64,000 bases of DNA, taken from contig JAVTVX010000035.1 of assembly GCA_033439265.1 (NCBI GenBank), positions 15,030,001 to 15,094,000 of the forward strand. The letters are read 5' to 3'. This DNA comes from Dillenia suffruticosa. Its lineage: Eukaryota > Streptophyta > Magnoliopsida > Dilleniales > Dilleniaceae. Under the pieces are notes generated by a model that saw nothing but the letters and a program-made list of their open reading frames with translations, did no database searches and was not told the origin of the DNA. Position numbers and translations under genes: made by a program. Below, one piece after another: positions 12,386 through 24,639 of this stretch (positions are counted from its first letter, which is position 1; each line of letters begins with the position of its first letter).

Positions 12386-12513
12386 TGGTTTAGTATCGTA
12401 TAAATATATTAATATTTAATCTTTTTAATATTGTTAATTTCTTTTATTTACATGCTAAGTATATCAATAGTTAATCTTCCGAATATTATTAATTTTTTTA
12501 TTTCTTTTTCTAG

Positions 12514-13191
12514 CTTACATATCTAAAATATCCTAGAGAGATTACTGATGAAATTAAATGGATTGCTAGTGGACCAGATCCATTGGTCAGAAATTACAAT
12601 GGGTATGTAATCAATGGATATCGATTCCATATAAAAAATAAGGAGAAATGCCTTCAAACTAAGAATTCAGAAGTTGTGGTAGTGGTAGATGATGTTAGTT
12701 ATGTAAGTACAAGGGATAAAAGACTCATTCAAGCTAAAGTTAATTATTATGGAATGTTATAGCAAATCATTCAAGTAAACTATAATGGAATGTATACGTT
12801 TGTGTTATTTTGGTGTGATTAGGTTGATCTACAATGAGAATGCAAGAAGTATAGATTTGGTTTAATACTTGTGAAATTTTCATATCTCAATCATATAGGT
12901 GTGGATTTGTTGGATGATCCTTATGTGTTGGTATCCCAGGCAAAGAAGGTATTTTATGTAGTTGATGAAAAATTTAAAGGATAACTTGTTGTAAAGTATG
13001 TCAAAATTAGAAATGAATTTGATATGGGTGATGAAGTGACGAAGCTGAATTCATAAAGTAACCCCTCAAACAATCAGGATGTGTGCGTTCAGAGTAATGT
13101 TGATGAAGACGAAAAGAATGTATCAATAGACATGAATGATGATGATGATATTGATAGAGTAGGATAAGATACATATGAGTACGAAAAATAA
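12514..13191 (+). pseudogene. CACTA (En/Spm) transposon remnant, DUF4216-like
   Basis: A single plus frame starting after an intron-like acceptor (TTTCTTTTTCTAG, ending 12513) reads like the DUF4216 domain found downstream of the TNP2 transposase in plant CACTA elements. Visible matches are IKWIASGP, NGYVINGYRFH, VNYYGM, a YTFVLFWCD block, then the DDPYVLVSQAKKVFYV block. In-frame stops lie in place of Gln or Trp at several points (YYGML*QIIQ, WCD*VDLQ*, EKFKG*LVV and at 13054). An acidic C-terminus with DDDD follows to 13191. Clearly a dead fragment; the catalytic TNP2 part is absent from the window. Confidence 0.8.
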
Positions 13192-13224
13192 TTTTGTTAG
13201 ATAATGTAATCATTGTTTTGTTTT

Positions 13225-13465
13225 CTCTATGTGATATGGCTATAATGGATGGAAATGGTAACATGTGGTATTTCATGTGTACTGATATAGTAACAAGTGA
13301 TAACAAGTGATATTGATCATATGAAGTGATATAGGTATAATGGATGGTAACAAGTGGTCACAAGTGATAACAAGTAACAATTGATATTGCTCAACAAGTG
13401 TGCATGGTAACAAGTGCTAACAAGTAGCATTCAAGTATGTATGGTAACAAGTTGGAACAACATAG
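13225..13465 (+). repeat. Short-motif repeat cluster (GTAACAAGTG)
   Basis: The motif (G/A)TAACAAGTG occurs about ten times in about 240 bp, interleaved with GATATTG and ATGGTAACAAG. Such arrays of a 10-bp core resemble the subterminal transposase-binding repeats of CACTA elements, but here the cluster lies between two coding blocks, so the role is inferred. Confidence 0.55.
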
Positions 13466-13499
13466 ATATTGTTATAATAATAAAAATCACAAAAATTAG

Positions 13500-15968
13500 G
13501 TTTTGATATAAATATTTAAGTGAAAACTAAATTTAATCTTTGTTTAAATTTAGTTAAGCTTCCAATGGCTCAGGTGCAAATTACAAACAAACCGCGAGTG
13601 CTCTAATTATAATTATATGTTACGTACTAGTAGTAATTGGAAGGTAAAAAATCATAACAATATATAATACATATGGAAAGTTAACAAGTCATGATCATAA
13701 CATATATGGAAATATATTGAAAGTTAACAAGTCATGATCATAATATATGTGAAAACATATGGAAAAAAATGAGGTGTGTAAAGAAAAAAAGAGAGGGTAA
13801 ACGCCTCCTAAAAATTTAAATTTGTCAAAATTGTGTAATTAAAAAAAATGCGGTTTAAATTTTGTAATAAAAAATGGCGGGGAAAAGGAAAAAATGGATT
13901 TTTAAAATTTATTTTCAAAATTTGTTTATGAAAATTGTGGGCTATGTGAGATGATTGATAAAGATTATTGATAGAGATTATTGAAGAGTTGATATGCGCA
14001 TTAATGAAAGTGCAAAAAATTTATAAAAATTTTGGGATTATCTAAAATTTGGGATTATTTTGATATACAAATACCATATTTTATTACTATATATATTACT
14101 ATATATGTATTAGTATAAATTACATAGATCAATTTAGGTTTAGTTGACCAACTTACTTTTATAATATAAATTTATTATAATTATGATCGATATTAATAAT
14201 AATAATATAACATTTTAATAATATAATATTACTATATTATATAATTTAATTAATTATCAATATCAATATTATAATATTAATTTAAATAATGTTATATGTA
14301 TTTCATATATTAGTAATTTTAAATAATTATTAATTTCAAATAATGTTACCGGATTAGATTTCGTTGGTTTCGTTAGGTTGTGGTGAGATATTAATTGGTA
14401 TTAATCTCAATAAGATTCATCTCTTGGCCTAAGTTGGAAGACATCTTTTGAACATTAAATTAAATTTTATATAATTTTCTTAATTTTTATCATCATTAAT
14501 TTAAATAAAATTATTAGTAATTTAAATAGTTTAAATAATATTCCTAGTTATTTAAATATTTTTGAGTTTGTGAAATATTGGAATTGAGAAAAAAGTAATT
14601 TAGATTGCCTTCTTTTTCCAATAACATAATAAAATAATAACTATCAACATAATTAAATAATATTAAATATGATATAATATAATTAATTATATCATTACAT
14701 TTCATTTCATAATTTCATCACCTGCAAAGTCACATTTCTCAATTATAAAATCTAAAATAAAATAAGTATAGTGATATATATGGTGTAATGAGTATTATTA
14801 ATTTAAATAATATAATGATCAACCATGGTATGATATAGGATGGTATTGTCGTCGCATGAGAAATGTAGAATAATATAGTAATATTATAATAATAATGTAG
14901 CAATAAAAGAATATAGTAATAAAGTAAAAATATAACAAGTGAATTTTTGAATAACAAATAAAAAGACATGTATAATAATGATAATGATAAGAAGGAGGTA
15001 AAGGAAAAAATGGGTAACAAGAACAAGTGTAACGATATTTTCCAAATTGCATATGCAGATGTGTTGAGTACTCATGCGCACATGTGCACATGCGCACATC
15101 TCCTCTAATCCATTATATACCAAAATCACATTCATATAAAAAAATTAAAATATGAATTAAGTAAATAATGGTATAATTAATATTATTTAAATAATGTAAT
15201 AATATGAAATTAGAGCAATGTAACAACAATATAGCAACGATGTTATAATAGGAGGTAAGAATTGTTGTGCTAATCATTAAAATAAAAGTTTTAAAAGTGG
15301 TAAAATATTGAAAAATGACAGTAATAAGTTAAAGTATGAAAAAAGTGGGAAAAAAATGTGTTATATATCATTCTACAAACTATTAAACTTCTCTTTCCCT
15401 CCAAAACCTCTCTAAATATATTATAAATCATTCATTTTTTTTCCTTCAAAAACTCTCCAAATATAATAGAAATCATTATACAAACCATCAAAACTTCTCT
15501 TTCCCTCAAAAGAAATCTCCTCCCTTTAAAACCTCTCATCCTCTCAAAACTTTCAAAATTTCTAATTCAACCAAAATTTTATTCCTACCAAATAGTTTCA
15601 ACTAAAAATCGAGAACCTTAGTCTCCTAACTCGTCTACACCTCTCACTCAATCTTTCACTGAAACACTTTATAATATATTTCCAAAATTTTATGAAAATA
15701 TATTCATTTTTTTAAAATAAAAGGTTTGCTTGTATTGTATTTTGAAATATTTTAAATTTTTCGAAATTGTAATAAATATGGGATGAACTAAATGACGGAT
15801 GAGTATTGTAATTAAACATGAAGAATCACAACCATCCCAATAATAACTTGAGTCTGAAGAATGTTAATCATCCCAAGATATTATCCCAAGTTTGGTTTAA
15901 AAATAAATAGATCATTTTCTTGTGAGATCATTAATAATTATCTGTATCTAATTTTTTATTTTAAACAG
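13500..15968. other. Very AT-rich stretch, no gene recognised
   Basis: Long AT-rich DNA with TAATAAT runs. The three overlapping minus-strand ORFs at 14739-15135 are Tyr/Leu/Ile-rich translations of this composition and have no motif. A small island at about 15073-15097 alternates TGCGCACATGTGCACATGCGCA. From about 15356 there are repeated CTCTCCAAATATA / CTTCTCTTTCCCTC motifs that could be the 5' leader of the transposase gene that follows. Confidence 0.45.
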
Positions 15969-17250
15969 TTATCAAGAAACGTAGAGACCCAATGCACTAT
16001 CAAGATATTTGGGATTTAGAAAAAGGAAAACATATGATAATTGAAACGAATAAATTAAATCAACCAATAGGAATCGATAGTACGATCTTTACCAGATTTC
16101 TTGACTCTATAGTAAAAGTGCTTTCGATTGCTCTAATAAATTATAGGAGTTAGCATGACATGCCAACAGAGTATAAAGAGGATATGTGGAAAATTGTACA
16201 GATATCTAGTTTATTAATCGCATAATGGTTAATGGTGTAGATGGAATTAATATATCTAATGTTATTTTTTTACGTATTTAAATTATAGTCAAAGATTACT
16301 TTTAAGCCACTTAGAGATGACACTAAAAAATGGGTTATTAGAAATTTATGTGACAAATGGAAGAGTTTTAAAAATACTTTGAAATCAAAGTGATTCGATA
16401 ATTCACTTGGAATAGATTAAAATATCAAGAATAGAAGATAAAAGGTTTATCCAAATCAGTACAAGGAGTTTGTTATTTTCTGATTGAGTGATAAAGGAAA
16501 TATACAAATTAACAATTTTTTTTAGTATTTTACTCACTTGTACTCTAATACTTCTTTTTCTATGTTAGGAAATTAGTAAAAGAAATTTAGAATGCCATGC
16601 AAAGTTAACAAATCTACATTCGTTAAAATCTAAATCATTTGTCAAACTCACATATGAGAAAGTATATTTTTAATTAATTTTACTACATAATATTTCAAAT
16701 ATTTCAAAGTAAAACCCTAAACCACTTTTATCATTACAGGCGACACAATCTGGGATCAAACCTTGTAGAACTAATATTTATATTACCAGTAGAACCCGAT
16801 CATATAGCAGTTTAATTTTTACTAAAGTATCAGAAGTTATGGTATGGATCACTATTTTTATGTAATTCTAATTCATATGTTTATGGATATTGATGTTTGA
16901 TTACTTCTCACAAGAAATGATGAAAAATGGAATGGAGTCTACTGACAATGAAGAAGGGCAATTAGAAAATTAGAATTTATCTTGAAAATGTGATATCGTA
17001 TCTAAAGTTAAAGGTTCTGATTTAAGGGGAAAGAATCAGATATGTGGGAAAAATTACTACTCTATCACAGCGTGTGCATTTAACCATACAGAACCGAGAT
17101 GTGACTATTATGATAGAATTACTTATGGAATAGAATCATAATCTTACAAATTTAGTAAGCAATGTTCTTATGTATATTGTTATGCATGCTGGAAGTCGAC
17201 AACAAGATGAATTGATGAAATTGGTTAATGAAGCAAGGCTCATTGGTGTT
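15969..17250 (+). pseudogene. CACTA element second gene, Transposase_24-like
   Basis: Five exon-like blocks, each preceded by AG acceptors, read like the plant transposase family Transposase_24 (TNP1/Ptta type). Block 1 (15969 to about 16210) contains QDIWDLEKGK, LNQPIG and MPTEYKEDMWKIVQ, with TAG in place of Trp before HDMP. Block 2 (16289 to about 16500) has KKWVIRNLCDKWKSFK and KVYPNQYKEFV with four stops. Block 3 (16569-16657) has HSLKSKSFVKL. Block 4 (16741 to about 16840) has a TRTRSY core. Block 5, to about 17250, is weak. It lies on the same strand as the DUF4216 remnant, the usual order in CACTA elements. The protein would bind subterminal repeats; this copy is dead. Confidence 0.72.
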
Positions 17251-17759
17251 TGAGCATGATTTCACCACAATTTTACTAATTTCGCTTTTGTTTTTAAATA
17301 ATAATCCAAATTATTTATATTATTAGCTTTCTTTAATACCATCAGATGCTGGGAGTGCACATAGAAGCTAATCATCATCATCACCACCTAACTCTATCCC
17401 AAAATGTAATATTTTCATTTACAACTATTTTTTACCATGTACCAATATTTATTTCACTAGTTACTAGTTTTTATGAATAGAATGACATGAAGGAATGAAG
17501 GAATCTGCATAAAGTTGGTCTTATGAATAGATTGTGCTGGGATGCTGGGATTCTATTTTTAAATTGTGTGATTGTAACATTTTTGGCGATGTAAGTACAC
17601 CACAAACTACTGCTGGTGGATTCTGTTTTCAAATTGTAATGATAACATTTTTGGTGATACAACAACAGCATCTCAAAAAAGGACATGTGATCTTCTTTTT
17701 TTTTTCTTATATGTATCTATCAAGATTGTCATATATTTTATTATTTTTGTGATCAGTGC

Positions 17760-18700
17760 TACTTTCCTAACATTATGATAACCGAGCATAAAAAGGTAGT
17801 AATCTTTCCAGAAAAATACTTGTGTAAGTTATGATGACAATGATGCAGTACATTTCCTGTTATAATTTACACAGATAATAATTTTTTCTAACCCTTTTTC
17901 TAATCAACCAAACAACTTTTCTAACACTTTTGATAACCGAGTAATATTTTTTCATACTTGTAGTAATTGATAATACAAGATAATAAGTTATAGTAAGATA
18001 TGTGATACAAGCTAATAACTTATAGTAAGATATATCGTAACTGATAATAAAAGACTCTTGACGATAAAAAAGTAGTACATTTTCTAACCATGTAGTAATC
18101 GATGATACATGTGGTAATTGATTCCAATGCGTTTTTGTCCTAACTAACAATATTAATAATAAAAGAAAGTAATTTTTCTTAACACTTGATAACGATGATA
18201 AACCAATTAATATTTTCTAACACTTCTGTAACTAACAATAAAAAGGGTAATTCGTAACACCTGTGTATCCGACGATAAAGTAATAACATTTATGAATATT
18301 TATGATAAATGACGATAAATAACAATAACAATTCTTAACACTTATGGTCATTGGTGATAAATATAGTAATATTTCCTAACGCATATAATAACCGATGATA
18401 ATAGATAATAACTTTTACTAACGTTTTTTAAACCGATACAAAACAATAACAATTCTTAACACTTATGGTGACCGATGATAAATATAGTAATATTTTCTAA
18501 CACGTGATAACCGACGATAATAGATAGTAACTTTCATCAACGTGTTTTTAAACCGATACAAGACAATAACAATTCTTAATACTTATAGTAATCGATGATA
18601 AATGTAGTAATATTTCCTAATACATGTGATAACTGATAATAATATGTAGTATTTTTTATCAACATTTTTTAAACAGATACAAGATAAGACAGTTTTCCAA
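17760..18700. repeat. Degenerate tandem repeats with a higher-order unit of 120-121 bp
   Basis: The theme CTAACAC..(T)TATGGTAACCGATGATAA recurs every 40-60 bp over about 940 bp. Three copies of a higher-order unit starting ACAATAACAATTCTTAA lie at 18322, 18443 and 18563, spaced 121 and 120 bp. The GATAACCGA/CGATGATAA cores look like a protein-binding repeat, consistent with a CACTA subterminal region. Confidence 0.68.
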
Positions 18701-18719
18701 TACTTCTCTAACCGTCTGT

Positions 18720-20364
18720 ATAGGTCGAGATATGTTCTAACAGTGATCAAAACTGTCAGAAGAGACCAATCCTGACTGGTATATAGCCAACTGAAGGTCC
18801 ATCCATTGGAGAAGGTTCTGTCGACGGTTTTACTAGGTTTACCACACAGTTTTCGGCCGTCTGCATAGAGCATTTGTTTTGAAGTGTTTGTCTAACATTC
18901 TTTTCTTGCTACTCTTTAAGTTCTTTTCTTAATTTTGCATTCTCATCATCACATTTGGTTTTAATTTCAATCTTCTTTATTTTATTTTGTAGTTGTAGAT
19001 ATTTGTTCTTCTCATGATCTAGTTCTTCGTGTAGTTTATTAGCCTTTTCTTTTTCAATCCTAATTGCTTCATCAAGTTCGGTATTCTTTGATTCTAGATT
19101 AGAACTTTTTTTTCAACTCGTTAATTTCAATCCTGAGTTTTTCTAATTCTTTTTCCATATCATACATATTTTTCTTTAAAGAATTGTTTCTCTTCTTTAT
19201 TTTCTTCAATTCTTTTAGTGGTTCTAGCAATGCCTCATGTAATTAGGTAACAAAGAAGTCATTTTCTTCAAAATCTTAACAAGAAGTGTAGGAGGTAGAA
19301 GTTACTTTATTATCAGAAGGTTGCTCAATAGCCATGAAGCATATATTGGCCTGTTTTTCTACAAATTCGTCCTCATTGGAGTTTAAGTCTTCATCACTCC
19401 ATGCTATTACAAGTGTCTTTTTCTTCTTTTTCTCCTTTCTTTCCTTTTTGCCTTTCTTCTCACCCTTCTTCAACCGAGAGGCAATCAGCTTTTATATGCC
19501 CAAGCTTTTTACACTCGTAGCATCTTACTTCCTCTTTTTTTTTGGCCATTTGAAATTCGTCTTGCTTTTGTTTCTTCTCTTCGTCATGAATCTTTTGTAC
19601 TGCTTGGCTAATAAAGATACATCTTCTTCATCGTCCTCATCTTCAGACTTGGAGGAGCTTTCATCATTTTTAGCTTTGAGAGCTATTCTTTTTTCTTTTC
19701 TCCTTTCTGACAGAATCTTTGACATTTAACTTCATCTCGTGTGTTATTAATGAATCCATGAGCTCATCCATTGTCAGAGTTTCGAGATTTTTTGATTCCT
19801 CGATCACTGTAACTTTCGGCTCCTAAGACTTGGGAAGACATCACTTTGTCTCCCATGTCTTCTTGAGGAATGCCTTTCTCCAGCAATTTGAGTTCATTCG
19901 TGACCGTATTGAAACGAGTCATCATCCTATTGACTGTTTCTCCTTCATCCATCTTGAAAGCTTCATATTCTTGTTTCAATAATCTAATCTTGTTTTTGCA
20001 TATTTGATCAGTGCCTTCATAGGTGGCTCTCCCAAATTTCTTTGGCTATGATGCATGAAGAGACCTGATTGTACTTATTAATGCTTTAAGTGAGATGAAG
20101 GAGGTTGACAGTTTTGCAATTTGCTTGATAGGTCTTCCTTTGTTCTGGTGTCATATTCTTCATTTTTATTGATACACAGACACCATTGATTTCTTTAGTT
20201 GGGAACTTGATCCCTTCTTCAATGATTTTCTAAGCATTTTCATCTTGGGTTATAATGAAGTTACGCATTCTTTATTTCTAGTAAATATAGTTGTTTCTAT
20301 TGAAGAATAGAGCTCTATTTATGAAACAAGCCTCAAATGGAACAGAGTTTCCATTTTGTGCCAT
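18720..20364 (-). pseudogene. gag: Ty1/copia (Sirevirus-like) gag fragment
   Basis: Reading on the minus strand from the ATG at 20364: N-terminal gag sequence, then a UBN2/Retrotran_gag block (19979-19764, with NRMMTRFNTVTNELKLLEKG), then an acidic/basic linker (19725-19525). A CCHC zinc knuckle, CYECKKLGHIKADC, lies at 19522-19481, followed by a Lys/Glu-rich coiled-coil-like region that decays toward 18900. The long coiled coil after the knuckle is typical of Sirevirus gag. Frameshifts and stops interrupt it at about 20280-20060 and 19470. Protease, integrase and RT are missing; the sequence breaks near 18720 against the CACTA repeats. Confidence 0.82.
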
Positions 20365-20449
20365 TTAGAGACTCCGAGAATGGAATGGAATAGGGATCCT
20401 TGGTCTATGGTTGTGAAACCTAATGCTAGACACTTGCTTTGACACCAAT

Positions 20450-21800
20450 TTTAAAATAATTAAAGGGGGTGAATAGTTGTTTTTAAATTTTTTGAGATTT
20501 TTGGGTATTTAAAAATAAGACAGAAAGAATTGTAGAAGTAGAAAACAAGTAAAAGTAAGAAGACTAGATTTTATATTAGTTCCACCAACTTGATGTATGT
20601 CCACTCTCAAGTAACCTCCCTGGATTTTCACTATTTTTCATAAATAGTATATACTACTTGCTTTCTAGGTGCAAGTAAGATCTTTACAAATATTTCAACC
20701 CGAAATACTCACTTTCTCTCTTTAAACCCTGATCGTGAGACCCTCAGAATCTTCTTATTCTTTCAAATACAAGAGTATTATAGAAGATGAGACTAATCCT
20801 CTAAAGTAATGAATTTAAAGCTCAATAAATTTTACATACAAGAAAAGTATAGAGAATTAAAGACGGAGTATGTCTTTGAGTGGCAGAGTGATCAGAGTAT
20901 TGAATGTGATTGCATTCGGTTCGCAACAATCATTCTTATCTATTCTTCATAACTTCGACATTTATATCTCGCTTGAAGAGAGCCGTTGAGTTGGTAGGTG
21001 AGTTTGAATGTTGGAAATTAATGCTCTTCATCTTCCACGCTTTTGCTCATTATTTGTCCTTGAAGCAGTTCTTTGCTTCTTCTTGGTTAGCAAATCTTGT
21101 CTTAACGAAATTTGAAATGCTTGTTGCTGCAATAGAAATATTAGCACAACAAATAATACAAATGTTTGACAATTATAGGTCGGTTGACAGCAAATTCAAA
21201 TATGTCTCGGTTCATTTTGATTTAATATATGCATTGGTCATCTTGAGGTTACAGGTCATTAGTCTTAGATTAGTTAAAGAATTTTTAATGTACATGTCAT
21301 CAGATTTTAAAAAGTCAATAGGTATGCTGAAGTTACAAATCAACTTAGTTTTGAGAACATATCAGTCAACTTGTGATTTGAGCCGGTCGATCAGAGGAGT
21401 GCACTGCACATCTTGAGGCTCAATGGGTTGATCACTTGAACCCAGAGTCAATCACTTGAGCACAGTGGGCCAGCCGCTTGTGCTTGCGATCGGCTGCTTG
21501 AGTGCCCCATGTGCTCAACGGTTGGCCTCTTGAGCATTGCGGGCCAACCACATGGGCTCAATCGTCAGCCTCTTGAGCGCTGCAGGCCAACCACATGCCC
21601 TCAACAATCGCCTACATGAGTGCTTCATGTGCTCATGGTCGACCGCTGAAACCGCTGGGCTTCTATGGGTTGGCCATCTTTGATTGGTTTTGCTTCTATG
21701 GTCGGCCCTTTAGAATGATAATTTTCAAATTATTTATACCTCATTTTCGACCTTAATTTTCACTAATTTTTATTGTTATTAAAACCTAATTTTGTTAACA
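20450..21800 (-). repeat. Ty1/copia 5' LTR with adjacent PBS
   Basis: On the minus strand the sequence begins TGTTAACAAAATTAGG at 21800 and runs to about 20450, where the PBS TTGGTGTCAAAGC (20449-20436) resembles TGGTATCAGAGC. The LTR contains a direct-repeat block at about 21410-21640 built on CTTGAGCGCTGCAGGCCAACCACATG, about 58 bp per unit. The 168-codon plus-strand ORF at 20910-21416 lies inside the LTR and has no recognisable domain. No matching 3' LTR exists on the left. Confidence 0.65.
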
Positions 21801-22094
21801 AATGTCTATTTAACAAAAGATTTAGGAGAGTAATTTTGTATGACGTTTTTGAATCATGGTAGAGCAACATACTGACCTTTCCGGCCATTAAAGCAATGCA
21901 ATTTTGAATTGACGAACGCCTCGTTCACCAGACAAGATCCGGCCTATAAGCTTTCTCAAAGGCATAATACCAGCCTACGCCCAAATATGTCGCCTAGTAA
22001 CTCCTGATTAAGATTATACAATGAACAAACATTCTGGGGGGGGGGATCAACAACAGAAAAAGATGTTTAAACTTAAAGAAGAAGAAAAAGAACT

Positions 22095-22288
22095 CATAGA
22101 GATATGCAACCTTAGGATTAGAGTTTTCAACTTCATTAGCAACGCCAAGAATGAGAGCAATCTCGACGAGTGAAAAAGGGAAACTTCACTGTCGAACATA
22201 CATGGACTCCCAAATTCCCAGCCGTGTGCGTCTGCATAATCTGCGGCTGCGGCTATGGCAGCAAATCGAAGCCTCTGCTCGTCGACAT
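22095..22288 (-). pseudogene. Callose synthase first-exon fragment, copy 1
   Basis: From an ATG at 22288 (minus) the sequence resembles the N-terminus of plant callose synthases (GSL/CalS): HTAGNLG, then SMFDSEV, a frameshifted SSLVEIA-like segment, VANEVENSNP and VAYL. At least one stop (TAG after LLP) and two frameshifts break it. The match ends at about VAYL, where the first exon of many CalS genes ends. Family assignment is from memory of the conserved motif; no other exon is present. It is a partial duplicate, not a gene. Confidence 0.6.
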
Positions 22289-22402
22289 TTTCACAACTTT
22301 CTGAAAAAAAAAAAAATCCTAACAAACACATTCACAAAATCTGAACTTCTTTTTCATAAGAAAAGATATTTTCATAAGAATTTAAAACAACAGAAGAAGA
22401 AG

Positions 22403-22583
22403 AAACAAAGATAAGCAACCTGGGATTAGTGTTTTCAATTTCATTAGCAACATGAAGAATGGAAGCAATCTCGACGAGTGAAGAAGGCACAACTTCACCT
22501 TCAAACATACGATCTGCCAAGTTCCCAGCCATTTGCATCCGCGTAATCCCTCGCTATGGCGGCTGATCGGAGCCTGTGCTCAT
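22403..22583 (-). pseudogene. Callose synthase first-exon fragment, copy 2
   Basis: A better-preserved second copy. ATG at 22583, a TAG stop after DQPP, then R-G-I-T-R-M-Q-M-A-G-N-L, an FEGEVVPSSLVEIASIL segment and HVANEIENTNPR, followed (one base short) by VAYLC. EVVPSSLVEIAPILRVANE is the signature of the callose synthase N-terminus. The exon ends at a possible donor GTTTCTTC. It lies about 300 bp from copy 1 in the same orientation. Confidence 0.68.
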
Positions 22584-22589
22584 CGACAC

Positions 22590-24540
22590 AACCCTGCTTT
22601 CCCCCCAAAAAATAAAATATATATATTCTCAAGTCTGAACTTATTTTTCATAGGAAAAGACAAATTGGGATGAATTGAAAAAAAAATACAAAATCAAAAT
22701 AAAAATAAAAACAAAAAAAGGAAGAAAAAAAATGAAGATCGGTGGAAGCAAAAACCAGGAGAGGCGTTTAACAGATTTAAAAGTGAGCCCAAGCCTTTTT
22801 GATATTAATGCCCTTAAACGTTTTGACATTAACGTAATCTGCCATTGCCTTTGGTTTTCCTTTTATTCCTTTTTTTTGTTTTAAATAACATCCGTAACTA
22901 TTATAAATTATAAATAATGCCAATATTTTTTTTTTGTTTAAAAGGATTGTTTTTGAGTTAATGCATTTTGAAACAAAATTCTCTTAAATATTTTTAAAAT
23001 AAAAAACGTTATTTAGTAACAATAAAAAAAATTAAATTTTCACAAGTTTGTGGAAAATGAAAAGTAATTCTTCATAAATTCATATAGTAGTTTATATTTA
23101 AAAGTTAGAATAAAATTAATAGTTTTATTATTTTTATTAGGAGACTAAATTTAATTAAAAATTTTAGTTCAAATTATTGTAAAAAAAATTAATGACAATA
23201 CCTTGAGAAAATTAATAAATTATAAATTATAAATTAAATAATATTTTAAAAATATTTTAGTTCAAATTAAAAAATTAATAATTATAAATTCCTAGTTAAC
23301 ATGATTATAACTTGAGAAAATAACAATAATGCCAATATTTATTATTTTTCAAAAGCATTATATTTTTTTTAGTTAATGAATTAATTGAAAGAAAATTAAA
23401 TATTTTTAAAATAAAAAATATTATTTAATAACTCAATTCAAAAAGAAAGAAATGAATTTTTGCAAATTCATAGGAAAGGAAAAGTAATTTTTCATAAATT
23501 CATGTGTGTAGTTTAATTAAAAATTTTATTTCAAATTATTGAAATGAATTGTAAATGGAAATTATAATAAAAACACCTGTCTAATTAACAAATGGATTTG
23601 GAGAGTAATTTTACATAATTTGAACTTTATCTATCAGCAATTTATTAATCACGCTCATGTAGTTTAAATTGAAGTAAGTTCAATAAAGTGCCACATGCTG
23701 ACCCTCTCCAGCCGCTGAAGCAGTGCATGACACTGTACGAACATTATATATATATAAATATTTTTTTTTACAGATAAAATGTAATATCAATAATCATGCA
23801 CAAAATTCAAACTTCAAAAAAAAAAAAAAAAAAAATCACAGAAATATTTATCCAGTGAACATTATAAATGAATAAGGTTGAAAAACAAAAGGTATTAAGA
23901 ACAACAAAGACCTTAAAGATTAAAGAAAATTACAAACTCACCTAGTTTGCTCTGAGGAACACTAATGACTGAATATGAAAAAGAAAAATAATGAAAAATT
24001 ATAAAAAGAAATTCAAAATGTTGTGATTAACTAACCGTCTTTTGTTCTCTAAATTTGATCTTTGCAAACAATATTTAAGCATTTTACAAATTATGATCTT
24101 TATCGATATTGATTTTCTAAAGAGATTAAAACTCTTAGATATCTACTTTGATTACGTCTAATCCTCTTAAATACATCTTTTGATGATCAATTTGGATTTT
24201 CTAATTTAATCGGATGCTTTTTCTATGGATAAATTAAGCCTTCGTCTGAATTGATATTTTGCATCCGATGATAGATTTCTCCAAAATTAAGATGTCAACA
24301 AATACATTCGCCAACAATGATTGTTCACGATGTAAAACCAATTCATGAGTCAAAGTCAAAGTTCGATTCCACATTTTAGGGGCGTTGGCTTCGGCAAACC
24401 CTCCGTGTGCGTGTGTGGGTAGGTGTTGCATTTTCCCTAAAGCTACTTAATCAGCCACCAGTCAGCCCAAAATAGTCCATCTAAAGGAAAGGCCTAATTA
24501 TAATAATATCAATTACAAAAATATCTATCGTTGGAATCCA
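22590..24540. other. AT-rich intergenic, duplicated flanks, no gene recognised
   Basis: AT-rich DNA with poly-A and poly-T tracts. The TTTGGAGAGTAATTTTACAT segment at about 23597, followed by a CCACATGCTGACC..CTCTCCAGCCGCTGAAGCAGTGCA segment at 23691-23730, repeats 21820-21897. This indicates that the callose-synthase fragments and their flanks were duplicated together. A 65-codon minus ORF at 24234-24431 has no motif I recognise. Confidence 0.5.
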
Positions 24541-24544
24541 CTCA

Positions 24545-24630
24545 AAAAAGAACAAACATTCTGGGAAAAAAAATCAACAATAGAAAAGAAAGTCTAAACT
24601 TGAAGAAGAAGAAGAACGAGAACTTAGTTC
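24545..24630 (-). pseudogene. Third copy of the callose-synthase flank, broken before the exon
   Basis: GAACAAACATTCTGGG...ATCAACAATAGAAAAGAAAG...TAAACTTGAAGAAGAAGAA repeats the sequence next to copy 1 (22023-22090). The repeat stops just before the exon would begin and is replaced by copia LTR sequence, so insertion or truncation occurred here. Confidence 0.55.
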
Positions 24631-24639
24631 CATGAGATA

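Larger units (their letters stand above)
12390..18720 (+). mobile_element. CACTA (En/Spm) element, truncated at both ends
   Basis: DUF4216-like and Transposase_24-like coding remains in tandem, followed by a long array of degenerate repeats at the 3' side, fit the 3' two-thirds of one CACTA element. The left limit is the truncated chromovirus LTR and the right limit the copia gag fragment. No CACTA/TAGTG terminal repeats were found at either edge. The left CACTAC at 12389 is probably fortuitous, because coding sequence begins only about 125 bp inside. Confidence 0.55.

Noticed and set aside
12389..12394. CACTAC as the left end of the CACTA element
   Set aside because: Coding sequence follows only about 125 bp inside, there is no subterminal repeat, and no partner end was found.
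15073..15097. Near-palindromic TGCGCACATGTGCACATGCGCA as a regulatory site
   Set aside because: A short alternating CA/TG/GC stretch with no context to support a function.
14739..15135. Three overlapping minus ORFs rich in Tyr, Ile and Leu
   Set aside because: AT-rich composition keeps frames open; no motif and three frames open at once.
19334..19729. 131-codon plus ORF rich in Phe, Ser and Leu
   Set aside because: Complement of the Lys/Glu-rich copia gag segment, whose minus-strand reading has a clear CCHC zinc knuckle.
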